A stretch of 40,379 nucleotides of DNA, from NCBI GenBank assembly GCA_902628235.1, contig CACOMD010000007.1:1-40379 (forward strand), read 5' to 3'. Below are positions 7,139-15,608 of this stretch, piece after piece (the first letter of the stretch is position 1; each line of letters begins with the position of its first letter). This DNA is from an uncultured Prochlorococcus sp. Its GTDB lineage: Bacteria > Cyanobacteriota > Cyanobacteriia > PCC-6307 > Cyanobiaceae. The translations under genes were made by a program, and so were the position numbers. The notes beneath the pieces were generated by a model, which saw only the letters and a list, made by a program, of their open reading frames with translations, did not search any database and had not been told where the DNA came from.

Positions 7139-9592
7139 TTAAAATCTTATTTTAAATCCTGCTTTAAAATATGTTCCAGGCTGAGAATATCTTGTTATGT
7201 TAGCTACTGACGCTGATCTATCTTTTACATCTTGATAGTTATAGTAAGTGGTATCAAATAAATTGTAAATTCCTAATGAAAATGCATAACTTTCATTTGG
7301 TGTATATGTAGTTATAAAATCTGTTACTGAATATTCATCAGGGACAAAATTAGTCTCATTATCTTTGGTTCTTGGTTTACCAACAAATGTATTTATTAAA
7401 CTAGCATTCCATTTCTCATTATTAGATCTATAACCTAGTGCAATTTTGGCCTCAAAGGGATTTATTGTAGTAAGTGGAATATTATCTGTCAAATTATTAC
7501 CCTCTTGATAAGTAATGGCGCTTGAAATATTAATTCCTGTTTTATCTTCATTAAAGAAATAGTCAGATGAAAACTCTATACCTTGTGTTTCAACAGAATT
7601 AATATTAACTGATTGATAAGTATCTCTAGTAGGTCTACCGCCATCGTCACTGACAATTTTTAATTGTTCAATAAAATTATTAAATCTGTTATAAAAAGCT
7701 GCTATTTTAAATTTTGAATTATTACTCGTTTTTTTAATTCCGATCTCATAGCTGTCACTTGTCTCAGGTTTTAAATTAGGATTTGATTTCGTAATGTAAT
7801 AAGAAGTGTAATTATAAAAACTGCTATTTACCTCATAATAAGCAGGGGCTCTAAAGCCTTTAGAGTAACTTCCATAGAAAGATATATTTTCATTTAAATT
7901 ATAAGTTGCAGCTAATTTTGGGCTCCAATTTGATTCACTTAAATCTACTGCAAAATCTTCTGTTAGGGGAACAACCGGTTGGTTGCCAGGTATTGTTTGC
8001 TGATTACCTGAATTTAAATAAGTAGAATCTGCTTTTGCGTCTAATTCGTAATTGTCGTATCTTAAACCGGCAATGAAATCAACTTTTCCTGATGAAAATT
8101 CATCTTGTATATAAACACCTGTCCTTGTGATATCGCTATCAGGAGTATCCTTTTTATTTATGACCACAGGAGTTAGCACATTCCCTCCTCCAATATTAGT
8201 ACTTGTATAATTTCTATCTTTATTTCTTAATCTGGTTGTATCTGTTTTGGAATAATCTACTCCATATGTTAATAAATGATTGGTTCCAGAAAGTTCAATA
8301 TTGCTTTGACCCTGTATGTCTCCACCATATAAATCAGCTTTCATATAATAATTATTTGTATCTTGGTAAACATTAGTAAATGTAGGTGCTACCACTACCA
8401 TTTGTCCTTGTTGATTAAATCCCATTTGATTTGGGAAATAATAAGTCCAGTTGATTTTTGAATCATCATCGACTCTTGAATATTGATTATAAGCTTTAAT
8501 TTTTATCGAATCTATTAGATTATTCTTTGTATTATTATCATATTCATAATTCAAACTGATTCTCTCTCTTGAAGTTTTAGTATCAGTAAATATAGATTGA
8601 AATGTTTCTTCGGCATTTGTTTTTGTATTGATATCTTTCATCAAGGTTAAATTATCTACCTTTGAAGTTATTTCTGAATTTCTATCAATATTTTCATAAA
8701 TTATATTTGCTTTCCCATAATCTCCAATTTTTTGAGTAATATTAACAAAATAATTATTTCCAGAATTATCGGCCTCATCTAAATACTTAGCTTGTGTTTT
8801 TACATCAGTTTCATCAGAGTTTTCTGTTGTAAAAATAAATAGTGCTGATGTATTTTCTGATAGTTTTGTTGCGATTTTTGTAGAGCCATTAAATCCATTA
8901 TTTGATGAATTATAGTTTGCTGGAATTTCTACTTTAAAATCCTTATCATCTCCTAATAAGTCATCAGCCTCTAAAGATTGGAAAGAAATTAATCCTCCAA
9001 CGGCATCTGATCCATATAAAGCGGAAGCAGGACCTTTAATAATTTCAACAGACTTTAAAGTATCAAAATTAATATAAGAACCAGGATTCATTGTGTAATA
9101 GAAAGAAGAATTATCATTAGATGTTCTTGAACTTGTAGAGTCAATGCTTCCGTAGTTATACGAATGTAATCTTATGCCATCAACTTGGTATAGAATTCTA
9201 TCTCTATCCATACCTCTAATATTTAAATTATCTCCTTTATTCGGAGTACCTCTTAAACCACTAGTTTTATTAGCCCTAGTTGTTACTCCTTGAATCGAAT
9301 CTGTTAACTCTCTTAAAGTAATTCCTGTAGAATTTTCTAAATCCCCCATATTAATAACCTCAATACTTCCAGGGAAAGTATCAACAGGTCTTGGAGTTCT
9401 AGAACCAGTAACTGTGATTTTTAAAGTATTATTTTCTTCTTTTAATTGATTTTCAGCAAGAAGAATTTCTCTCTCAAGAATTTTTTTATGTTTACTTGGC
9501 GCTAACTTTTGATTTGCATTTACCTGAGATATAACAGGAGAAGCAAAAGATATTATTGTTGAACTTATCAACAACTTTTTAAAAATATTCAA
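7139..9592 (-). CDS. TonB-dependent outer-membrane receptor, siderophore/heme type
   Basis: An 817-residue receptor. A signal peptide (MNIFKKLLISSTIIS core, cleavage near residue 26) is followed by a TonB-box-like ITVTG at about 59-63. The plug domain (about 65-190) contains NIRGMDRDRILYQVDGIR and GSDAVGGLISFQS, and a 22-strand-type barrel ends in the aromatic FKAGFKIRF. The barrel carries FRAP (580-583) and NPNL (604-607), motifs prominent in hemoprotein receptors, but the stretch between them has no His. A siderophore is therefore as likely as heme. The start chosen is the TTG at 9592 with AGGA 4-5 bp upstream and a clean signal peptide; a TTG at 9607 adds five residues. Such receptors are uncommon in picocyanobacteria. 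Confidence 0.9.
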   Translation of the reverse strand: MNIFKKLLISSTIISFASPVISQVNANQKLAPSKHKKILEREILLAENQLKEENNTLKITVTGSRTPRPVDTFPGSIEVINMGDLENSTGITLRELTDSIQGVTTRANKTSGLRGTPNKGDNLNIRGMDRDRILYQVDGIRLHSYNYGSIDSTSSRTSNDNSSFYYTMNPGSYINFDTLKSVEIIKGPASALYGSDAVGGLISFQSLEADDLLGDDKDFKVEIPANYNSSNNGFNGSTKIATKLSENTSALFIFTTENSDETDVKTQAKYLDEADNSGNNYFVNITQKIGDYGKANIIYENIDRNSEITSKVDNLTLMKDINTKTNAEETFQSIFTDTKTSRERISLNYEYDNNTKNNLIDSIKIKAYNQYSRVDDDSKINWTYYFPNQMGFNQQGQMVVVAPTFTNVYQDTNNYYMKADLYGGDIQGQSNIELSGTNHLLTYGVDYSKTDTTRLRNKDRNYTSTNIGGGNVLTPVVINKKDTPDSDITRTGVYIQDEFSSGKVDFIAGLRYDNYELDAKADSTYLNSGNQQTIPGNQPVVPLTEDFAVDLSESNWSPKLAATYNLNENISFYGSYSKGFRAPAYYEVNSSFYNYTSYYITKSNPNLKPETSDSYEIGIKKTSNNSKFKIAAFYNRFNNFIEQLKIVSDDGGRPTRDTYQSVNINSVETQGIEFSSDYFFNEDKTGINISSAITYQEGNNLTDNIPLTTINPFEAKIALGYRSNNEKWNASLINTFVGKPRTKDNETNFVPDEYSVTDFITTYTPNESYAFSLGIYNLFDTTYYNYQDVKDRSASVANITRYSQPGTYFKAGFKIRF

Positions 9593-9618
9593 AGTGTCCT
9601 CACACAATTTATATAGAT

Positions 9619-9638
9619 GATATTTAATTATTGTTATT
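9619..9638 (-). promoter_or_regulatory. Possible Fur-like box upstream of the receptor
   Basis: On the - strand, 27-46 bp before the receptor start, the bases read AATAACAATAATTAAATAT. This resembles two or three imperfect NATAAT hexamers of the Fur consensus. Iron control is expected for such an operon, but AT-rich DNA produces this pattern easily. The rest of the 180-bp gap up to the ATPase gene (9608-9788) holds no gene that I can see. Confidence 0.25.
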
Positions 9639-9788
9639 CTTACTTTTTGTATTTGTAAATTCGTTATCTATTGATGTCTCAAAATTTACTAAGACTTCCT
9701 AAGAGAAATTTTTTATAAAATCAGAAATATTAAAATGTATAATTTATTACATTTACTTTTGTTCTTAATAAAATCAATAAATTAAATA

Positions 9789-10568
9789 TTATTTTTTGCT
9801 GACAGGAAATAATTGTAATCCTACTGGTGTATTCAAAATATGAGAATCAATATCAAATGCTTTTTTAAAGTTAAATTCAGTAAGTACTTTTTTTGGAGTA
9901 TTGATATCGATTAATTTACCATTTTTTAAAATTGCTATACGATCACAAAATCTAGCAGCCAAATTTATATCATGTAAAACAGTTATTATTGAAATGCCAT
10001 TATTTTTTATAAGTTGCTTAAGAGATTCAAGGAATTTAATTTGATATTTGATATCTAAAAAAGTTGTTGGTTCATCAAGCAAAAGTATATTTGGATTTTG
10101 AGCAATTGACATCGCTAAGTATGCTCTTTGAATTTGTCCTCCAGATAACTGATTCAGAAATTTATTCCTTAATTTTTCAATTTCTACAATTTCAATTGCT
10201 TTTTTAACAATGTTGAAATCCTTATTATTTAAATCTAAATCCCAGAATTTTTTATAAGGAGATCTTCCTAGAGCAACAAGTTCTTCTACTGAAATATTCA
10301 AATTATTATTTAGTTGCTGAGGGAGATATGCAATTTTTTTAGATAGAGAATTTCTAGAATGATCTTTTATTGATTTCCCATCTAATGTAATATCTCCAGA
10401 AAGAGTTGGAATGAATTTCAAAGTCCCTTTTAAAAGTGTGGATTTTCCTGATCCATTTGATCCTATTATTCCAATCCACTCTCTAACATTTAATTTAAAG
10501 CTTACATTTTTTACTACTTTTGATTTTGTATAACCAGTAGAAAAACTTTTAAATATCAATTCCATCAA
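9789..10568 (-). CDS. Iron-chelate ABC importer ATPase (FepC/FecE/BtuD type)
   Basis: A 259-residue ABC ATPase with Walker A GSNGSGKST (36-44), Q-loop LPQQ (82-85), signature LSGGQ (141-145), Walker B ILLLDEP (161-167) and an H-loop in the form VLHDINLAARF. That H-loop and the length are typical of the siderophore/heme/cobalamin subfamily. It powers uptake from the periplasmic binding protein. Its start (ATGATGG) overlaps the permease stop by 4 bp, so the two are translationally coupled. Tandem ATGs leave the exact start uncertain by one codon. Confidence 0.92.
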   Translation of the reverse strand: MMELIFKSFSTGYTKSKVVKNVSFKLNVREWIGIIGSNGSGKSTLLKGTLKFIPTLSGDITLDGKSIKDHSRNSLSKKIAYLPQQLNNNLNISVEELVALGRSPYKKFWDLDLNNKDFNIVKKAIEIVEIEKLRNKFLNQLSGGQIQRAYLAMSIAQNPNILLLDEPTTFLDIKYQIKFLESLKQLIKNNGISIITVLHDINLAARFCDRIAILKNGKLIDINTPKKVLTEFNFKKAFDIDSHILNTPVGLQLFPVSKK

Positions 10569-11512
10569 TACATACCTATTTTTTTTGTTGACCTTTTATA
10601 AAGAATAATTATAAAAATTGGCGCACCTATCAGAGAAGTTACTATTCCAACTGGCATTTCAATTGGACCTGATCTTGCAATTAAATCTGCTGTACTTAAA
10701 GTAAGACCTCCTATTAAAGCTGATAATGGAAGAATAAATTTATAATCACTGCCTATTAATAATCTTGAAAAATGAGGAACTATTAGTCCAATAAATCCTA
10801 TTAATCCTCCAATTGCCACTGCACTCGCAGCAAGCAATGTAGCGATAGCACCAATTAGACATCTAGATCTAAAAAGAGAATTTCCTAGACTCATTGATAA
10901 TTCATCTCCAAGAGATAATAGGTTTAATTGGCGAGCTAAAAGTAAACTTAACATTATTGAAAATAATATTGGTATCCAAGTAATTCTTATCTCATTCCAA
11001 CCTCTTGAATTAAGGCTTCCTATTAGCCAAGTTAGCGCTGATTGTATTCTTCCATCTTCTGCTTGCAATAATAAAGTTGCTTGAATTGCTCCAAATAAAC
11101 TACTAATTGCAACTCCTCCTAAAATTAATCTTTCTATAGAAATTTTATTTCCACTTTTAGAGAGAGTAAAAACTATTAATGTTGTGAATATTGCACCTAA
11201 CCAAGCTGCTATAGGAATAAAAATTTGAGCTAAACCAAAAGTTATAAATGCAACTATCACAAGACCTGATCCTGCAGATATACCCAGTAAATAAGGACTC
11301 GCTAACCCATTTTTTAACATGCCTTGTAGAAGCGCTCCAGACATTCCTAAAGCAGAACCAACCAATAAAGAGGATATTAATCTAGGTAATCGAAGATCCC
11401 ATATTATTGTTTGATTAATTTCTTCACCTCTTCTAAAAATTGCTAACCAAATATCTTCAATTGAAATATAAACTGACCCTTTTGATAATGAAAATATAGA
11501 AATCATTATCAA
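10565..11512 (-). CDS. FecCD-type permease; 5' end looks frameshifted
   Basis: A 315-residue FecCD/BtuC-family inner-membrane permease with many hydrophobic helices. It has family features DLRLPRLISSLLVGSALGMSGALLQ near the N-terminus and GFIGLIVPHFSRLLIG near residue 240. The start given is a TTG, giving an N-terminus that lacks most of the usual first membrane helix. Upstream the same frame stays open back to 11573 and encodes a perfect missing helix (KKFLFSLIIIIFLLI) but has no ATG, GTG or TTG before it. An ATG at 11577-11579 would join this frame if one T (complement of 11570) were removed, giving about 337 residues, the normal family length. Either initiation is unusual, or there is a real or assembly frameshift. 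Confidence 0.88.
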   Translation of the reverse strand: MIMISIFSLSKGSVYISIEDIWLAIFRRGEEINQTIIWDLRLPRLISSLLVGSALGMSGALLQGMLKNGLASPYLLGISAGSGLVIVAFITFGLAQIFIPIAAWLGAIFTTLIVFTLSKSGNKISIERLILGGVAISSLFGAIQATLLLQAEDGRIQSALTWLIGSLNSRGWNEIRITWIPILFSIMLSLLLARQLNLLSLGDELSMSLGNSLFRSRCLIGAIATLLAASAVAIGGLIGFIGLIVPHFSRLLIGSDYKFILPLSALIGGLTLSTADLIARSGPIEMPVGIVTSLIGAPIFIIILYKRSTKKIGMY

Positions 11513-11615
11513 TAAAAAAATGATAATTATTAATGAAAATAAAAATTTTTTATTCAGATATCTAATTTTATTTACTCATATACTACTTATTATTATTAGT
11601 TAATTTGTCAACTTT

Positions 11616-12316
11616 TCAAGGAGGGAAGTTACTATATCCTTTGAAATAACAATAATAATGCTCTCTTGTTGTCTTTTTCTTCTTACCTTTTGGAACTGAT
11701 CAGATATATTTTGCATATTGTTTTGAAGTTAGAGGCAACCATTCAATACCTAAATATTTTTTCTCTAAAACACCCCAATTTAGAAATGCACTTAAATCTC
11801 CCATATTTCTTTTTCTCCCAACTCCACCTTTTGGCATCGTCCTATTAAAAAATAAATCAGCATAATTTTTAAATAATTGTTCTGTATTTCTTGGTAATAG
11901 TTTTGTATTTAAACTTGTAAAGTTCTCTTAATTCTTAACTTCAAATCTCCCTTAATTGTCTCTCTTCTATTGCCTCTTTCTTCATTAATAAATTCATCTG
12001 CTAATGATTCCCAATTAATTTTTTTCTTTCCTGTAAAAACTTTATTTTTACTAATTAATTCAGATGCTTTTTTTTAATCAACATGCCTTTCTTCCATCAA
12101 ATTTTCAAATTCAATTATTAAATCTTGAATCTTTTTTGAGTTGCTAGTGTACTATTCAATATCAGTTAAAACTGTTCTTCTTTCACCAGTAGAAAATCTA
12201 TAAACAATTTTTGTTAGTACTTTATTTTGCTTTTCAATTCCTTGTATTGACCAACCAAAACCATGTCTAGCTTTGATTTGTTGTCTTGTAAGTTCGACCC
12301 AATTCAAAGGTTTCAT
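11616..12316 (-). pseudogene. Decayed tyrosine-recombinase-like integrase remnant
   Basis: The minus strand reads through a degraded gene starting at the ATG 12314-12316 (MKPLNWVELTRQQIKARHGF). Segments include ERRTVLTDIE, then a TAG; DLIIEFENLMEERHVD, then a TAA; INWESLADEFINEERGNRRETIKG; a frameshift near 11910; LFKNYADLFFNRTMPKGG, SAFLNWGVLEKKYLG; then a TGA near 11700. This looks like the N-terminal and core-binding domains of a phage/tycheposon integrase. No catalytic domain (R, HxxR, Y) follows; the sequence gives way to the leader of the permease gene. Position and direction (next to the tRNA, reading away from it) are those of an integrase. The family call rests on layout and context. 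Confidence 0.65.
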
Positions 12317-12325
12317 TTTGTAGCA

Positions 12326-12345
12326 ACTTAAGAATATCCTTAAGT
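12326..12345. promoter_or_regulatory. Palindrome upstream of the integrase remnant
   Basis: ACTTAAG (12326-12332) and CTTAAGT (12339-12345) form a perfect 7-bp inverted repeat around a 6-bp spacer, ending 10 bp upstream of the preferred integrase start codon (12316). A dyad here could be an operator for integrase control or a recombinase/excisionase site. It could also be chance. Confidence 0.3.
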
Positions 12346-12453
12346 GCATTTTAGGGTGCAGAATTGACTAAACAAGCTTGGACAAGTACGTACAAAATTT
12401 ATGTCTTTACGAAACCGTCCTCGAAAAGCATTGATATGAATAGAAAAAATAAG

Positions 12454-12526
12454 TGGAGCCAAGCGGACTCGAACCGCTGACCCCCTGCATGCCATGCAGG
12501 TGCTCTACCAGCTGAGCTATGGCCCC
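12454..12526 (-). tRNA. tRNA-Ala(GGC)
   Basis: A 73-base gene that folds completely. The acceptor GGGGCCA pairs with TGGCTCC, with one G-T pair. The D arm is GCTC-AGCTGGTA-GAGC. The anticodon stem CCTGC/GCAGG has loop ATGGCAT, anticodon GGC. The T arm AGCGG/CCGCT has loop TTCGAGT. The discriminator is A and no CCA is encoded. Its 3' half (12454-12496) is duplicated at 3828-3870, so the gene is the attachment site of the element to its left and was restored on integration. Confidence 0.95.
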
Positions 12527-12963
12527 GAACCTTAGAACGTCAGTCATATCAATGAATCTTAAGATTTCTTTCATAACTGCCTTAATTCCCATAGTACTTT
12601 ATATTATTTGATTTATCAATAATAAATTTACTAATTACAAGCAAGATAAAATTTATAGTAATGTTTTTGATACAGCAACTGCGATTTTTTTATATTATCG
12701 CTAATAATTTTTTAGAAAAATTCGAATTAATTTTTACCAAATATAAGAGAAAAAATATTTGGAGTAAATATTAAAAAATGACATCAATATAATCTAAATA
12801 GATATTAGATAAAAGCCATAAAAAAGTACTCATTATTAAATAAGATTAAATAGATTTAAAATAAATAATAAAAATCATTTTATTAGAATTATATTAAAAG
12901 TAAAAAGTTTTATATTAATAGAAAGTGATAAATTAGAAATAGTTTAATTGAAATTAGTATAAA
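12527..12963. other. Gene-free AT-rich stretch beyond the tRNA
   Basis: 437 bp upstream of the tRNA with no gene that I can support. Open frames here are short and of low complexity, and the region contains long A/T runs. The first 70 bp presumably hold the tRNA promoter. Confidence 0.5.
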
Positions 12964-13398
12964 ATGAATTTTAATAATTATATTCAAAATCATTATAAAC
13001 ACTACAAGCAGAATGAAACATTTTGGTTAACTTCTTCGCTTTGATTATGTTTTATAATTTGTCTTATAATTCAGAATTTTTATATCCAATTTACGGGGGT
13101 AATTGGAGATCAAGAATACTATTTAGGCTTACTTGGAGGATTTAAAGATGGTGAAATTTTTTCAAATAATAGTAGAACAAATCTTACATATGCCATTTTT
13201 AAAATATTAAGATTTATTTTTGGAAATTATTTTGCAACTTTTATTCTTCCTTTAATAACAACTTTTATACTTTTTAAACTTGTTTACCCTTACTGGAAAT
13301 ACATAAATAAGCAAAATCTTTTTAAAGATAAATATAATTGCGAGAAGATTTTTAAAAAAGAATCTATATTTAATCAAATATTTAAAATTAGATTTTAA
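12964..13398 (+). pseudogene. Frameshifted membrane-protein remnant (possible glycosyltransferase)
   Basis: Three overlapping frames read as one broken protein. First come 26 codons from ATG 12964 (MNFNNYIQNHYKHYKQNETF...) to a TGA at 13042. Then a second frame gives ALIMFYNLSYNSEFLYPIY. A third frame from about 13093 gives TGVIGDQEYYLGLLGGFKDG and a hydrophobic helix (YFATFILPLITTFILFKL), ending TAA at 13396-13398. At least two frameshifts are needed. The G-D-YYLGL-GF segment followed by membrane helices recalls the start of polytopic sugar transferases, but the match is loose. It ends 4 bp inside the convergent methyltransferase gene. Confidence 0.55.
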
Positions 13399-14204
13399 TT
13401 GAATCTTTTGAATAATAAATGTATCTCACAATAATTTCTAGGAATTTTTGTAAAAACATAATCTTCGATAATTAATTTGAATCCATGCTTAGAAAAAATT
13501 TTCTCTAATTGTTTTGCAGTTCTAGGGTAACCATGCGGATATTGATCAAAAAAATCTGATATGAAAATATAGTTTTTCGTTACTCTGCAAATGTCTGAAA
13601 TGGCTTTATTTATTTCATTATTATCTATTCTCTCAAGAACGCTTGGGATCAAAGTAAAGTCAAAATATAGGTCATCATAGTTTAATTTAGTTAAATCACC
13701 AACATTAAAGCTTGCCTTACATTTGAAATTTAATCCTTTTATGAATTTAGCCACAAATTTCTTTGAACAATCAACCCTAGCATTGGAGAGATCTACCCCT
13801 GTATAATTTATTTCATTTGACAATTTGTTATCGCAATAAGATAAAAAACATGCTGCTGTATGACCACTCCCTGAACCCGCCTCAAGAATATTTTGAGGAT
13901 TTGTATCAATTACTAAGTTAAAAATTTTCTCTGAAATAAATACTTGATATTGTTTGGTGAAAGCTGTCTTTAACCAATCTGAATAAGTATCAGGTTGAGT
14001 ATGATTATTTTTTATCCAAAATTCTTTTATGTTTGAATTAAATGTTATTGTTTCAAGCTTTCTTCTTTGGTAGAGATATAGAAAAGTAATCCAAAAATTT
14101 GGAGAGATTAATCTGGATAATTTTTTTGGAGGTAAAGGTAAATCCCATCTTCTTTCTTTAAAAAAAAGAAAAATTACTAATATAGATTTCTTGATTTTTC
14201 TCAT
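13395..14204 (-). CDS. SAM-dependent class I methyltransferase
   Basis: A 269-residue protein. The Rossmann methyltransferase core has motif I ILEAGSGSGHTAACFL near residue 105, an acidic strand-2 end TGVDLSNARV, and a motif IV-like DFTLIPSVLERI. A basic, hydrophobic N-terminal region (first 45 residues) may associate with the membrane. Among glycan genes it probably methylates a sugar or lipid intermediate, but nothing shows the acceptor. It is divergent from rfbG across 151 bp. Confidence 0.75.
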   Translation of the reverse strand: MRKIKKSILVIFLFFKERRWDLPLPPKKLSRLISPNFWITFLYLYQRRKLETITFNSNIKEFWIKNNHTQPDTYSDWLKTAFTKQYQVFISEKIFNLVIDTNPQNILEAGSGSGHTAACFLSYCDNKLSNEINYTGVDLSNARVDCSKKFVAKFIKGLNFKCKASFNVGDLTKLNYDDLYFDFTLIPSVLERIDNNEINKAISDICRVTKNYIFISDFFDQYPHGYPRTAKQLEKIFSKHGFKLIIEDYVFTKIPRNYCEIHLLFKRFN

Positions 14205-14321
14205 TTATTTAATATTACTTTATGTGATTTATAGTATACGATTAAAAAACTTTTTTATTAAAATCTTAAATTTATAGCAATAAACGAAAATTTTTTAAAC
14301 TATAAGATTTAGATGGCGCTA

Positions 14322-14327
14322 TATAAT
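14322..14327 (+). promoter_or_regulatory. Candidate -10 element for rfbG
   Basis: A perfect TATAAT sits 28 bp before the rfbG ATG in the divergent intergenic region, giving a leader of about 20 bases. No good -35 hexamer is visible. Confidence 0.3.
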
Positions 14328-14355
14328 GTAAAAGAGATAAATTCTAAAAAGATTT

Positions 14356-15483
14356 ATGAAAGGAAATAATAAATTACTAAATTGTTCGTTTTGGAAAGGT
14401 AAAAGAATACTTATAACAGGTAATACAGGATTTAAGGGAACATGGCTTTCTATCTGGCTTAGCATGAAAGGCGCTGAAATATATGGATTTTCTCTTAAGA
14501 TAACTCATGATAATTTCTTTTATACAAAAACTATGGAAGAAAAAAAAATAGTAAAAAATTATGAGGGTGATATTAGAAACTTACAAGATATTAGAAATTG
14601 TATTGATGAAGTAAAACCACATATAGTTTTTCATTTGGCTGCACAATCTTTGGTTCAAACAAGTTACAAAAAACCAATAGATACCTGGGAAACAAATGTA
14701 ATAGGAACTTTGAATATTCTTGAATCTCTTAAAAGCTTATCAAATAAATGCGCGATTATAATCGTAACATCGGATAAGGTTTATGAAAATAAAGAGACTT
14801 TACAAGGATATAAAGAATCAGATAAATTGGGTGGGAAGGATCCTTACAGTTCAAGCAAAGCGGCCACAGAAATCTTAGTCTCAAGCTGGAGATTTAGTTT
14901 TGTAGGTAATTCGGATCACCAAACTGAAAGGCTATTAATCGCAACTGTAAGATCTGGTAATGTCATTGGTGGTGGAGATTGGTCAGATAATAGAATTGTT
15001 CCAGATTTTGTAAAAGCAGCTAGTACTAAGCAAATATTAGAAATTAGAAATCCTCAATCTGTAAGACCTTGGCAACATGTATTGGATACATTAAATGGAT
15101 ATATTTTGCTTGCAGAAGAATTATATAAAAATGAAAAAGATTTGAAAAAAAAGGAAGAGTTAACTTCTGGCTTTAATTTCGGACCTAATCCTGAGAATAA
15201 TAAGACCGTTTTGGAGTTAGTAAATAAATGTTGCGAGTTTTGGCCTTGCTCAATCAAAGTTTCTGAAGATATGAAAAAAACTTATGAATCAAAGTTACTC
15301 ACATTAGATAGTAATAAATCTATGGATTTACTTGGTTGGCAGCCAATTTTTAATTTTTATGAAGCTATTAAAAATACTATTAATTGGTATAGAGAATTCA
15401 ATCAAAATATTTCAGCTTATGAATGTTGCAAAAAAGATATTTTGAAGTTTGAAGATAAGAAAAATTTTTCTAAAAAAAATTAA
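14356..15483 (+). CDS. rfbG: CDP-glucose 4,6-dehydratase
   Basis: A 375-residue extended short-chain dehydrogenase. The NAD-binding loop is GNTGFKG (22-28) in the RfbG-specific context ILITGNTGFKGTWLSIWL. The catalytic Thr is in VTSDKVY and the Tyr164-X3-Lys168 pair in YSSSK. Later come RSGNVIGGGDWSDNRIVPD and RPWQHVLD, both family hallmarks. It converts CDP-D-glucose to CDP-4-keto-6-deoxyglucose, the entry point to CDP-3,6-dideoxy and branched sugars. Its substrate is made by the RfbF encoded 1.2 kb downstream, with a glycosyltransferase gene between. Confidence 0.93.
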   Translation: MKGNNKLLNCSFWKGKRILITGNTGFKGTWLSIWLSMKGAEIYGFSLKITHDNFFYTKTMEEKKIVKNYEGDIRNLQDIRNCIDEVKPHIVFHLAAQSLVQTSYKKPIDTWETNVIGTLNILESLKSLSNKCAIIIVTSDKVYENKETLQGYKESDKLGGKDPYSSSKAATEILVSSWRFSFVGNSDHQTERLLIATVRSGNVIGGGDWSDNRIVPDFVKAASTKQILEIRNPQSVRPWQHVLDTLNGYILLAEELYKNEKDLKKKEELTSGFNFGPNPENNKTVLELVNKCCEFWPCSIKVSEDMKKTYESKLLTLDSNKSMDLLGWQPIFNFYEAIKNTINWYREFNQNISAYECCKKDILKFEDKKNFSKKN

Positions 15484-15608
15484 ATCAACTAACAATTTAA
15501 ATTTTAGATTCTATCAAAAAATTTTAAGGAACATCGTTTAAGTAGACAAAAAACCAACAAATTGCTTAAATTTGTAAAGTAAGATTTTTAAGAATTAAAA
15601 GTTTAGTA

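Noticed and set aside
11666..11848. A 60-codon plus-strand open frame
   Set aside because: It is antisense to the recognizable integrase remnant and has low-complexity content.
12407..12592. A 61-codon minus-strand open frame over the tRNA
   Set aside because: It simply reads through the tRNA-Ala gene; the protein has no support.
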